From: Pirellulales bacterium
GTDB taxonomy: Bacteria; Planctomycetota; Planctomycetia; Pirellulales; JAIMBC01
Length of the DNA stretch: 39,260 bases
NCBI GenBank assembly: GCA_023511675.1
Contig: JAIMBC010000019.1
Span: 1 to 39,260 of the forward strand
Direction of reading: 5' to 3'
Shown here: positions 1-8,743 of the stretch, one piece after another
How the letters are laid out: each line of letters begins with the position of its first letter
Position numbering within the stretch: position 1 is the first letter of the stretch
Program-made: the position numbers and the translations under genes
Notes under the pieces: generated by a model
What the model was told of the DNA's origin: nothing
Database searches by the model: none
Seen by the model: only the letters and a program-made list of their open reading frames with translations

Positions 1-1
1 A

Positions 2-253
2 AAAAACAATCGGGAGTGGACCGTGTGCCAGGTGCGGCACGCGACCGATGCGCTGGTTCGTGGGCTGCAGCTTGACCCACAGCAACGCCAGCGGCTGTAT
101 CACCGGGTTGCCCAGCGCATCGCCTATTGCCAGCGTTGCGGCGCCCTGGCCCGCCACTACCACCGGCAACGCACGAGCACGCGCCCTGAACCGGTGAGCC
201 ATTCACATCGGCGCCCTCCGCCGCTGCGAGAAGGATCTGAGCTAGCGCTGTAG
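2..253 (+). CDS. C-terminal end of a CDS entering from the left edge; unknown function
   Basis: Frame open from the window edge: KNNREWTVCQVRHATDALVRGLQLDPQQRQRLYHRVAQRIAYCQRCGALARHYHRQRT..., stop at 251-253. Basic/aromatic composition looks protein-like, but no family is confidently recognised. Confidence 0.4.
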   Translation, partial: KNNREWTVCQVRHATDALVRGLQLDPQQRQRLYHRVAQRIAYCQRCGALARHYHRQRTSTRPEPVSHSHRRPPPLREGSELAL

Positions 254-328
254 TACTAGGCGTCTCGCCGTGCTTTGCCAGAAGTACACGGCCGGATAGC
301 CTACGTGGCGGATGTTGCGTGGCGGCAG

Positions 329-1321
329 CTACGCGTCTGGCCGGCGTTGCAGCAACTCAGGCGGCAAGAAGGAGAGCGAGGCCACAAACATGGCCGCGGC
401 GAATGCCTCCAGCCCGGATGCCAGGCCCAACAGCAGCCAGTGGATGGCACCCAGGCCCAACAGCAGGGGCCGGGCACGCCGCACCCAGAGCAAGATCGGA
501 GCCGCCAGTTCGTACAGAACAACGGCGTGCGTCCAGAAGTTGACGGTGTAGACGTGCCCTCGCAGCCAGGACCAGTCGAGCAGGGCGGATTCCGGCCGCA
601 GGGCGATGAACCACATGGCCGAGCCGTTCAGCCACGCGTCGCTCTCCAGGCTATAGAGCTGCCCCATCGCCATCATCAGGCAAACCAGCGCGAAGTGAAT
701 CTGAAGTAGGCGTGTTGCTACGGTAGCGCTCCAGCGCGGGGGGGGCGGTGGGGTCTGCTCATCGGCCCATCGGCCGCTGCGGCGGCGGGCCAGCCAGCAA
801 TCGAGCGACCAGCTTGCCCCGCTGGGCCCGAGGGCCAGATAGAACAGCATGAAAGCAAGCACCGGCTCGAACTCAGAACTGAGCATGGGGGCACGGTGGA
901 AATAAGCAAGGGCCGCCGCCAGCGTGAGCCAGCCGGTAATACGGGTCCACAGCCCACAGGCAAAGGCCGCGGTCACCATCATGGCTGCGCCGTGTGCTGC
1001 CCAGAGCAGCCCGACGGAGTCGATGTAGTCCAGGTAGGACCAGCGGACGCGCGGCCGGATCAGTTCGGGCTGGTTGCGCGAGGTAGGTTCGGGCGCGCCG
1101 TTGAGCTGCCGCACGGTAGAGACCGGGAACATGCTCTGGGGGCCGAAGAAGCGTTGCAGGTCGGGCGTGAATGTTGCCAGGTTGTAGAGCGCAAGCAAAC
1201 CGGCCAGCAGGCGGAGCAAACCCAGCGTGGTCGTCTGGGTGGGGGTGTACCAGAAGCGGTTCCACCCCTGCCCCCAGGCCGTGATCAGATCACGGAAGTA
1301 AGAAGAAACGGCGCGCCACAT
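329..1321 (-). CDS. HTTM-domain (vitamin K-dependent gamma-carboxylase-like) integral membrane protein
   Basis: 330 aa ORF with ATG start; multiple hydrophobic helices; LGLLRLLAGLLALYNLATFTPDLQRFFGP..., typical N-terminal layout of HTTM proteins. Confidence 0.75.
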   Translation of the reverse strand: MWRAVSSYFRDLITAWGQGWNRFWYTPTQTTTLGLLRLLAGLLALYNLATFTPDLQRFFGPQSMFPVSTVRQLNGAPEPTSRNQPELIRPRVRWSYLDYIDSVGLLWAAHGAAMMVTAAFACGLWTRITGWLTLAAALAYFHRAPMLSSEFEPVLAFMLFYLALGPSGASWSLDCWLARRRSGRWADEQTPPPPPRWSATVATRLLQIHFALVCLMMAMGQLYSLESDAWLNGSAMWFIALRPESALLDWSWLRGHVYTVNFWTHAVVLYELAAPILLWVRRARPLLLGLGAIHWLLLGLASGLEAFAAAMFVASLSFLPPELLQRRPDA

Positions 1322-1325
1322 GGGG

Positions 1326-2033
1326 TCAAGGCTCCTGGCTGGCGGGCGCTACATCCTGTGCCGACTCGCGTTTGAGCACCTCGACCTGGCCTGGCTGCAC
1401 AATCAGGTCGTATTCGACCACGGTGCGGAGGTAGGCACTGCCGTAAGGGTCGAGATCCTGGGGATTGTTCGATTGCCAGGCATCCATGGGGCGAGGGTAG
1501 ACGCGGCGGCAGGCAATGCGGCCGGAATCGGCACCCGTTTCATGGACCAACCTGGCGGCGACGGCGCGCGGAATCAGCCCCGCCAGCGTATCGTCTTCCA
1601 CGAGCAGGGCGGTGTTTACCGCCAGCCGCTGGTAGCGCTTGCGGCGCAAGGGCGGCTGCATGCCCCGCGGCGGGAGCCGCACCTGAAGCGGCGGGCCGTC
1701 GCCGCGGCCCAATTCGAGTTCAAAGAAGTGGTCGGTATCCTCCGGGGCGGCCTCCAGCAAGGCAGGCGGCCCCACGCGGGCCGGCTGGTAGTAGCTGATC
1801 TGGTACTGGTAAGAGAGGTCCATGGCCAGCATCTGCAAGTAGGGCCTGATGCCGGGCACGGCGCGAAGCTGGAACGCGAGGGGCGAGGGAGATGCGTTGC
1901 GCGAGGCCACGCCGATCGCCAGGGCGCACAGGTGCAGAAAGAGCAAGAAGGTCACCGTCGTGCGGACGGCCTGGTTGGGCGCGCCTGTGGGCGTGACACT
2001 GCTGCCGCTGGGAGGGGAAGCTGGGCTGGACAC
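1326..2033 (-). CDS. Conserved-looking hypothetical protein with one N-terminal TM segment, probably co-transcribed with the HTTM gene
   Basis: GTG start; stop lies 4 bp from the downstream HTTM start; hydrophobic VTFLLFLHLCALAIGVA segment. Confidence 0.6.
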   Translation of the reverse strand: MSSPASPPSGSSVTPTGAPNQAVRTTVTFLLFLHLCALAIGVASRNASPSPLAFQLRAVPGIRPYLQMLAMDLSYQYQISYYQPARVGPPALLEAAPEDTDHFFELELGRGDGPPLQVRLPPRGMQPPLRRKRYQRLAVNTALLVEDDTLAGLIPRAVAARLVHETGADSGRIACRRVYPRPMDAWQSNNPQDLDPYGSAYLRTVVEYDLIVQPGQVEVLKRESAQDVAPASQEP

Positions 2034-2132
2034 GTTTGGCGTCTTCCGTGTGCTGGGAGGGCGAGGCCGCTTTCAGGCAGGTTGCCTGCACCTTCGCCCC
2101 CGCTGGTAAAGCTTAGCCGACAATTTGCGGCG

Positions 2133-2172
2133 CGCAAAAACAGAGCCGGGCAGCCATGGGGCAGCCCGGCTC
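2133..2172 (-). terminator. Rho-independent terminator of the Cys-rich protein gene
   Basis: Minus strand GAGCCGGGC-tgccccatggct-GCCCGGCTC (9-bp perfect stem) followed by TGTTTTTG. Confidence 0.75.
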
Positions 2173-2236
2173 GTGTCAGTGCTCGGGCAGGTGGTGCACC
2201 CGCCCGGGCAGTTTGCCTTTGGGTCGAGGCTAAGCT

Positions 2237-2656
2237 CTACCGGCGGAAGGCCACCGTGTGGAAGCCGACCGGGTTGCGGTCCAGGCTCGCACCGGTGGGA
2301 GCCGGGGCGCCCACGCTGCCGCCACCGCTCTCGCCACCCTGCTGGCCGCCGTCACCACCGCCGCAGGCGGGGGCGCAGCAGGCCGGAGCGCAGCAGGCGG
2401 GGGCACAGCAGTCGTGGCAGCCACGGCAACGGCGAGCACGCCGGCCGCGGCAGCCATGGCACCGATCGCCACGGCAACGCCGGCCGCGGCAATCATGGCA
2501 AGCCGAGTCGCAAGCGCAGCCGCCGTCGCAAGCGCAGGCAGCATGGCAGCCGTGGCAGCCATGGCCAGCAACGGCCGTCTTCCCCTCGCCGCCCAACAGC
2601 GCGAGACCAACCACCGCGAAGAAGATCGCGATGCCAAACACCAATGCACGATTCAT
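2237..2656 (-). CDS. Small secreted or membrane-anchored cysteine-rich protein
   Basis: MNRALVFGIAIFFAVVGLALL signal/anchor; then GHGCHGCHAACACDGGC... and a tandem CCAPACCAPACCAPAC; GGAGGAG Shine-Dalgarno 6 nt before ATG at 2656. Confidence 0.75.
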   Translation of the reverse strand: MNRALVFGIAIFFAVVGLALLGGEGKTAVAGHGCHGCHAACACDGGCACDSACHDCRGRRCRGDRCHGCRGRRARRCRGCHDCCAPACCAPACCAPACGGGDGGQQGGESGGGSVGAPAPTGASLDRNPVGFHTVAFRR

Positions 2657-2854
2657 TCCGCACTCCTCCAAAAACAGGTACCGTACCGGTAAGGGAATCC
2701 CATGCTGCCGTCCGTTACTGTTCCCCCATTTGGGACGGCGGCCAGACGGGGGAGAGGTTCAACCTCCAAAAACTTGCACTCTTGCTCGGCCTGGCGCCGC
2801 CAGAGATGCTTGCCTCTAGCGACTGCACAAGCTCCGCAAGATCACGTTGTTTAG

Positions 2855-2889
2855 GATGCATAAGTTATCATTGCCGATTCCGATGTCAA
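2855..2889 (-). promoter_or_regulatory. Candidate sigma70-like promoter region for the Cys-rich gene
   Basis: TTGACA on the minus strand (plus tgtcaa, 2884-2889) followed by AT-rich sequence GATAACTTATGCAT inside an AT-rich island; the -10 assignment is ambiguous. Confidence 0.25.
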
Positions 2890-2987
2890 GCGGCAACTGG
2901 ATAATTTGCATCTAATGAGTGAACTGGGTCGAATGGCAAAGCTGCGTTGATTCTCGTGCAAATGTAGCTTGAAATCAACCGCTTTGC

Positions 2988-3026
2988 ACAAAAAAGAAAG
3001 CGGCCCCCGAGCTCCCCGGAGGCCGC
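2988..3026 (-). terminator. Rho-independent terminator of the lipoprotein gene
   Basis: Minus strand GCGGCCTCCG-gggagct-CGGGGGCCGC followed by TTTCTTTTTTG. Confidence 0.75.
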
Positions 3027-3064
3027 CTCGCCAGAATCGACAGAAGTTCTTACGCCGTAGATAC

Positions 3065-3673
3065 TTAGCGGCGAGTTCCCCTCGTGCTGCCCTTGTTGCC
3101 TGAGCCACCTCGCGGCGGCTTCGCCGCCTCCCCGGATCGCTCCGCCTCGCGACGCGCCAGCTCGCGCTCCGCTTCCGCCTGCTTGCGCTCCATCTCTTCC
3201 GGCCGCTCAAAGTTGAGTTCGATCGGCTCCAGGTCTTCATAGACGCGGGTCACCAGCCCCCAGATCCGCCAGCCGGCTTTCTCGCGCTTCAGCAGCCATT
3301 CGATCCGATCCGTGTGCGGCGCGCCCTGGGCGTTGATGTCGGTCCAGGTGCTTTGCACCCGCGCACGATCCTTCCCCAGCCGCGTCACCTCGCCGACTTT
3401 GAAGCTGGCCGTGTCGCTGCCGGGGGGGGCCACCACCATGCCGTACTCGGTCGTACGCTTCCGTGCCAGGGTGGTCAACATGGCGGCCGCTGCATCGTCG
3501 TCTCCCACGCGGACCGCTTCGAGAAACTGGTAAACCACACGATCAGGGCCGGGCTGCGGATCGGCAGCCTGGACTGGCCCCTTCGCTGCGTGCTGTTCCG
3601 TGCCGGTACGGCTGCATCCAGCCAGCAAACCTGCCAGAAACCCCATGACCAGTAGAGGTCGCGTGCGCACCAT
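3065..3673 (-). CDS. Putative lipoprotein, hypothetical
   Basis: MVRTRPLLVMGFLAGLLAGC lipobox (LAGC); GGAGG SD 6 nt upstream of ATG at 3673; charged low-complexity C-terminus. Confidence 0.7.
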   Translation of the reverse strand: MVRTRPLLVMGFLAGLLAGCSRTGTEQHAAKGPVQAADPQPGPDRVVYQFLEAVRVGDDDAAAAMLTTLARKRTTEYGMVVAPPGSDTASFKVGEVTRLGKDRARVQSTWTDINAQGAPHTDRIEWLLKREKAGWRIWGLVTRVYEDLEPIELNFERPEEMERKQAEAERELARREAERSGEAAKPPRGGSGNKGSTRGTRR

Positions 3674-3942
3674 CGCCATCCTCCATGCAGGCATTCATGT
3701 TGCCGGCCGCGACGCGGCCGCGGCACTGCGGGTCACGGTGCCGGATCTGCGCGTGCGGCTGCCGGGCTGTTGAGTGGCAGAGTGTGGCAAGATCGGGTCA
3801 GCAGGTCAAGCGTGATTCTCCTGGCAGCATGCCAGCACGCGGCGACAGCGCGGCCTACCAAATGTGCTTGTGAACACGCCAAGGTCGCCATACAATTTTC
3901 CACTTTTCCGCACCATGCCAGGTTGCCAGGGAGGTTGCGTTC

Positions 3943-4407
3943 ATGGAGCGCACGCTGATTCTGTTCAAGCCCGATTGTGTCCAGCGGCGTCTGGTGGGCC
4001 GCATCCTTGCTCGCTTCGAAGACAAGGGCTTCAACCTCGTGGCGATGAAGATGATGCAAGTGACTCCCGAGCTGGCCCGCCGGCATTACGCTGAGCACGT
4101 AGACAAGCCCTTCTACCCGTCTCTGGAGGCCTTCATCACCGGCGGGCCGCTCATCGCTGCCATCCTTGAAGGCCCGGAGGCCATCCGTGTGGTTCGTGAG
4201 ATGCTGGGGCCCACCTCTGGCTTGAAGGCTCCCGCCGGTACGATTCGAGGAGACTTCAGTTCCAGCCGCCAGATGAACCTCATCCACGCCTCGGACGGCC
4301 CGGCTGCCGCCGAGCGAGAGATCCAGCTCTATTTCCGCAGCGACGAGATCGTGTCCTCCCGCCCCACGCTGGCACCTTGGCTGCAAGCCCCAGACGAGCA
4401 GAACTGA
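3943..4407 (+). CDS. ndk: Nucleoside diphosphate kinase
   Basis: MERTLILFKPDCVQRRLVGRILARFEDKGF... and active-site region RQMNLIHASDGPAAAEREI; full-length 154 aa; SD gggagg. Confidence 0.95.
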   Translation: MERTLILFKPDCVQRRLVGRILARFEDKGFNLVAMKMMQVTPELARRHYAEHVDKPFYPSLEAFITGGPLIAAILEGPEAIRVVREMLGPTSGLKAPAGTIRGDFSSSRQMNLIHASDGPAAAEREIQLYFRSDEIVSSRPTLAPWLQAPDEQN

Positions 4408-4689
4408 AGCGGCCAGCCGCGCGCGGCCGTCCTTGAGGAGGCACGCTTGACCAAGCATCTCCTCTTTAAGGTGCAGCCCACGTCCGAAACCTACTCCCGC
4501 CGAGCGCTACAGCAGAACAACTCGGCCGGCAGAAATGGCCCAACCGCCGCTGGCGTGCCACCGTGGTGGCTGCTTCAACGCCACGGTTCGCGCTCATCCT
4601 TGAGACGCGGTCCGGCGAAGCGTGCTCTGCCGGGCGACGCAGCGCCAGCCGAGGCGTTCGGCGGGCACGTGCTCGCCAGGCACCGCGCT

Positions 4690-4841
4690 GGGGTAGCCTG
4701 AACGCCTAAATCTAGCGCCTTCTTGGGCAAAAGGAATGACGACGATGACGGGGCTACCCCGAACGCCTGGATGTAGCACGATCACACGCCTCCGCGACTT
4801 GCTTGGCATTGGGGCTACGTTTAACGTCTGGAGGTAGCATC
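4690..4841. repeat. Three degenerate direct repeats at 60/61-bp period with CTA/TAG-containing ends
   Basis: Copies start at 4690 (GGGGTAGCCTGAACGCCTAAATCTAGC), 4750 (GGGGCTACCCCGAACGCCTGGATGTAGC) and 4811 (GGGGCTACGTTTAACGTCTGGAGGTAGC). An inverted CCGAACGCCT lies at 4652-4661. Confidence 0.7.
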
Positions 4842-4882
4842 GCCGCAAGCCTGTCTCCTGATGCAGCAAGGAACTGCCAGAG

Positions 4883-5374
4883 ATGCCCGAAGAGCACGGC
4901 CCGCCACTGCACGCACTGAGAATCTTCATTGCGGGCATCATGCAAGGCTCCCATGTGGGCGCTGTGATTCATCACCAGGGCTACCGCCAGCGGTTGGCAG
5001 CGCTGTTGGCGGCCGCGTTTCCTCATGCCGAAATCTACGACCCGCTGGCAGACCACCAGCGGTCGCTCACATACGAGGACGCTTTGGCTCGCCAGGTGTT
5101 CTTTCACCACATTCGGCTTTGCAGCGAGGTGGACGTGGTGGTGGCCTATCTGCCCGAAGCCTCGCTGGGCACAGCCATCGAGATGTGGGAAGCGCGCCGC
5201 CATGGCCGCCGCGTGCTGACGATCAGCCCGCTGAAGCACAACTGGGCGGTGAAGTTCCTCAGCGACCAGGTGTACGGCGATCTGGAGGAGTTTGCCGCTG
5301 CCCTGGCTGCCGGCCGTGTGCAGCGATTGCTCTGGCCGGAGGAAGGCAGCCGGACTCAGGATGTTGAGACATAG
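4883..5374 (+). CDS. Nucleoside 2-deoxyribosyltransferase-like protein
   Basis: 163 aa; LRIFIAGIMQGS N-terminal Rossmann-like motif; YLPEASLGTAIEMWEA resembles the GTA-x-E catalytic segment of the nucleoside 2-deoxyribosyltransferase superfamily. Confidence 0.65.
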   Translation: MPEEHGPPLHALRIFIAGIMQGSHVGAVIHHQGYRQRLAALLAAAFPHAEIYDPLADHQRSLTYEDALARQVFFHHIRLCSEVDVVVAYLPEASLGTAIEMWEARRHGRRVLTISPLKHNWAVKFLSDQVYGDLEEFAAALAAGRVQRLLWPEEGSRTQDVET

Positions 5375-5504
5375 CCGCGGCCAGTTTGCCGGGCGGTCCG
5401 GCCGTTGCGCGGCTACCGCGCACCGCCGTCCCGCGACGTTGCCGACAGTGGTGCCTACCGTCGCATCACGGATGGCAAGGGGCTAGCGTCCTGCGATCTT
5501 GCCG

Positions 5505-5690
5505 GCCCGCGCCGTGGCTGGGGGCGTTGACGGCGCACGCCATGCGTTGACGAGTTCGCGGCAGAGTCGGTGCGCCGGGGCGTTTACGGCCCAGGGCGTA
5601 GGCGGGCGCATACGTCGTCCACGCCGTGCGTTGGCGCGTAGGCCGCCCACGCCGTGGGTTGGTCGCGCACGCTGTGCCATGCTGCCGCGG
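5505..5690. repeat. Degenerate GC-rich tandem repeat block (CACGCCGTGCGTTGGCG-like units)
   Basis: CACGCCATGCGTTGACG (5536), CACGCCGTGCGTTGGCG (5620), CACGCCGTGGGTTGGTC (5648), CACGCTGTGCC (5668); less clear units between. Located between convergent genes. Confidence 0.55.
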
Positions 5691-5865
5691 CCGAGGAGCA
5701 GTCGCTGGCGCTTCTGGCGGGGCGGGCTGCTTTGCCGGAGATCGCGTTTGGGCATGCGCGGCGTCGATCACACGGGTGTCGGGGCGGGCTGGCTTCAATG
5801 CCGGGAGGATGCTCCACCTCGTTGGGCGGGCCGTCGCGCCGCCAGCGGGATCAACGAGCCCGGGC

Positions 5866-8118
5866 TCAATCTGTTTCCGGTTCGATCAGGAAGCACTCGC
5901 CGTCCAGATTGATCAGCACAGGCTCATCGAACACCAGGTACTGGGAGAGGCGTTTGCCGTGGCGAGCGGCGAGGTCGAAGTACTCGTCGCTGAACTGGGC
6001 CACGCGCTTGGCATGACGTTGCATCTCCTCGGTGACCGTGGCATCGACCCACTGGCTGTTCTTGCGGTAGAACGCCTTGTTGCCGATGTTGCGCACGGTA
6101 TCGACCACCACATCCCTGTCCGAGGCGGCATCGCGATACACGGCCTGGCCTCCGGGTCCGGCGGGAGCAGCAGCCAGGTTCTGACCGCGCAGCAGTTCGG
6201 CCTTGGCGCGGCGCTGCGAGAAGCCGCCCTGCCCCTCCGCCATCTTCAGTTGGTCCACCTCCCTGGCGGCCCGTGGCAGATTCGCTGCCACGCTCAGAGG
6301 CGCGCTCTCGTCCGCCAGGAAGGAGGTGTAGGGCGTGAGAATGCCATGCCGCGTGGAAAGGCCCACCAGCTCCTTCACCAATTCCTCGTTGGGGCCGTTC
6401 AGGTCCAGTTCGTCGATGATCTCGCCAATGCGGCGAATGGCCCACAGTTTCTCCACAAAGGCAAACGTCTCGTCCTTGCTCTCGCCGGCAAACTCCGCCG
6501 GAAAGTCGAACGCCTGCGGCTGCCCTTGCATCATCCCCCTGATCACCACCCGCGCCGCGCCCGCCTGCCGGTAACGGCCCACGACCACAAGCTGCTCGCC
6601 GGCAAACAAGTCGAACGCCCCTCTCGGATAGACACGATTGACCGCAGCCCCAGCCCCTCCGTCCAGCGTGATTTCCACCTGCACGTCCGTCAGCACCGGC
6701 GCCTCGATTTTGCGGTACAGCGATGCCACGCGCTCCTCGAGATTCTCCTTCGGGCGCACATACTCGCTCTGGCCGAAGTGTGCCCGGGCCAGCCGGTCCA
6801 ACAGGCGGCTGTTGACGTCGTAGCCCACGCCAAACACGATCATGCGGGCACGCACCTGGTTCTGCGCCTTGCTGTTGGCGACGATGCGCATCTCGTTGGT
6901 CTCACCGGCGGTGGGCAAACCGTCGGTGAGAAACAGCACGTAGTTGGGACGGCTGGAATCCTTGAGTTGCGCCAGGGCCGTGGCCAGGGCGCCGTCGATG
7001 TTGGTGCTGCCGCCGGCGTAAATGCCCTCGACAAAGGCCAGCGCCTGGCTGCGGCTTTCTTCCGTGTAGCGCTGCAGTTCGGGGCGGAAGGACTCGACCC
7101 CGCTGTCGTAGGTGATGATGTTGAACAGATCCCCCTCCCGGAGGTTGTTGAGCACGAACTTGAGCGCCCCCCGGGCCTGCTCGATCTTCTCGCCGCTCAT
7201 GCTGCCGGAGCGATCGAGCACGAACAGCACGGTCTTGGCTGCCGGCTCTGCCATGGCGGCACGCACGTCCGGGCTGGCGAGAATGAGAAAGTACCCCTCG
7301 TCATTCGCCGGCTTGTAGCTCATCACGCTAGCGCCCACGGGTCCCTCGCCCACGTCGTAGAAGAGGCGAAAGTCGCTGCTGGGGATCACGCGTTCCGCCT
7401 TGTACGTCACGGTGGCCGTGCGTGCCTCGCGCACCACGTCGACCGTGTGCGTCGGACTGTACACGTTCTTGATCTCGGCCTGAGACTCAATGGTCAGGCG
7501 AAGATTCAGCCGCTCCAGCGGCTCCGAGGTGTATCGCGCGGTGGCCAGGGGGAAGAGAAAATCGGTCAGGCCGCGGTCCTTCCGGCAGAGCTGCGTGTAG
7601 CGCAGGGAGACCTTCCGCTCGGCGCCGGGTGGGACCGGAAACACGCTGGTCTGGAACAGGCCCGTCCCCATCCACTCCAGCAGCGCCGGATCGCGGTTCT
7701 TGCGCACGATCTCCTCATACAGGCGGCGGGCCTCTTCCTTGCCCAGCAGCTTGGCGGGGTACTCCTTCCCATCGATCAGCAGCGTAAGCTGGTCGATAGC
7801 CCCATCGTACGGCAGCGGGAAGACGAAACACACTTCCATGACCACGCTGCCGGTGTTCACAAACGACTGCGAAACCTGCACACGCGCCACCTGTTCTTGC
7901 AGCCGCACCTGCACGTCCAGCTCCTTGATCTTGTAGCTGGCCGTCGGTACCGGCGGCGGCACAATAATGATGGGCCGCGGCAACCTCATCTGCTGATCCG
8001 GCTGCACATTCACCAGCAGCCCCTGCCCCCACGCCGCCGAGGCTGCCAGCATCAGCATGCAATTCATCAACCCTGCTGCCCACACGACGCGGCCAGCCCG
8101 AACAAGCTGCCTGAACAT
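5866..8118 (-). CDS. Secreted VIT domain plus von Willebrand factor A domain protein (inter-alpha-trypsin inhibitor heavy-chain-like)
   Basis: Signal peptide; VIT-like VQVSQSFVNTGSVVMEVCFVFPLPYDGAIDQLTLLIDGK...AKLLGKEEARRLYEEIV; VWA MIDAS VLFVLDRSGSMSGEKIEQAR. Confidence 0.9.
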   Translation of the reverse strand: MFRQLVRAGRVVWAAGLMNCMLMLAASAAWGQGLLVNVQPDQQMRLPRPIIIVPPPVPTASYKIKELDVQVRLQEQVARVQVSQSFVNTGSVVMEVCFVFPLPYDGAIDQLTLLIDGKEYPAKLLGKEEARRLYEEIVRKNRDPALLEWMGTGLFQTSVFPVPPGAERKVSLRYTQLCRKDRGLTDFLFPLATARYTSEPLERLNLRLTIESQAEIKNVYSPTHTVDVVREARTATVTYKAERVIPSSDFRLFYDVGEGPVGASVMSYKPANDEGYFLILASPDVRAAMAEPAAKTVLFVLDRSGSMSGEKIEQARGALKFVLNNLREGDLFNIITYDSGVESFRPELQRYTEESRSQALAFVEGIYAGGSTNIDGALATALAQLKDSSRPNYVLFLTDGLPTAGETNEMRIVANSKAQNQVRARMIVFGVGYDVNSRLLDRLARAHFGQSEYVRPKENLEERVASLYRKIEAPVLTDVQVEITLDGGAGAAVNRVYPRGAFDLFAGEQLVVVGRYRQAGAARVVIRGMMQGQPQAFDFPAEFAGESKDETFAFVEKLWAIRRIGEIIDELDLNGPNEELVKELVGLSTRHGILTPYTSFLADESAPLSVAANLPRAAREVDQLKMAEGQGGFSQRRAKAELLRGQNLAAAPAGPGGQAVYRDAASDRDVVVDTVRNIGNKAFYRKNSQWVDATVTEEMQRHAKRVAQFSDEYFDLAARHGKRLSQYLVFDEPVLINLDGECFLIEPETD

Positions 8119-8594
8119 GGCGCATGTCTCCTCAAAACAGAACCATTCGCTCTCGACACATTAGACGTGTACCTGACCACCCAAGTTCCCTTCGCCTGAG
8201 AGGCTGCACAAGCTGGCAAGACCAGGCGGTCCCACGAGCGCGAGGATGCGAAAAAGATCGTTGCCGCTGGGACAAAGCGGCCGTACGCCGCTCGCCCCGG
8301 ATGCAAGCTGGCATCGTTCCGGGAGCAACACCGTGTGATGACCGGTTCGCATGACGGCAAATCGCGCTCAGCGTGGGATGGGCCGCTCATTCTACGCCGC
8401 GCATGGTATGGCTGTTTGCCCCCTTGCGCAACGCGGGTGTAACGTGCAGGCTGCGGGCAGGGGATGTGGCGGGGCGGTGTGTATGTTCCACGGGTACAGC
8501 GGGCATGGCGGCCACCTACGTGGGCCACAGGCACCGGGCGATACGGCGGTCATGCTAGCACGGATCCTCGCCCTTGGCAGGTTTTGCTAACTGG

Positions 8595-8743
8595 CCCGAC
8601 ACGCCTGCCGCGTGTGAAGGAGACCAGCGGCAATGCGAGCTGCTCCCCGGCAGCAGCTAGCATGATTGCCAGGCGTGTCGGGGACGCCCGCGGCGAGCAG
8701 GTGCGAGTGGTGCGAGCAGCCCATGATTGCCAGGCATGTCGGG
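8595..8743. repeat. Direct and inverted repeats sharing CAGGCRTGTCGGG
   Basis: CATGATTGCCAGGCGTGTCGGG (8661) and CATGATTGCCAGGCATGTCGGG (8722), 61 bp apart; inverted perfect 13-mer CCCGACACGCCTG at 8595-8607. Confidence 0.65.

Noticed and set aside
4270-4330. NDK active site HASD instead of HGSD
   Set aside because: Catalytic His retained and Gly-to-Ala at this position is probably ordinary variation; not worth a separate finding.
4690-4841. CRISPR array
   Set aside because: Only three copies, repeats too divergent, and no cas genes in the window; kept as a generic repeat.
5626-8199. 857-aa plus-strand ORF opposite the VIT/VWA gene
   Set aside because: Shadow ORF of a clearly supported CDS; no domain motifs and no SD.
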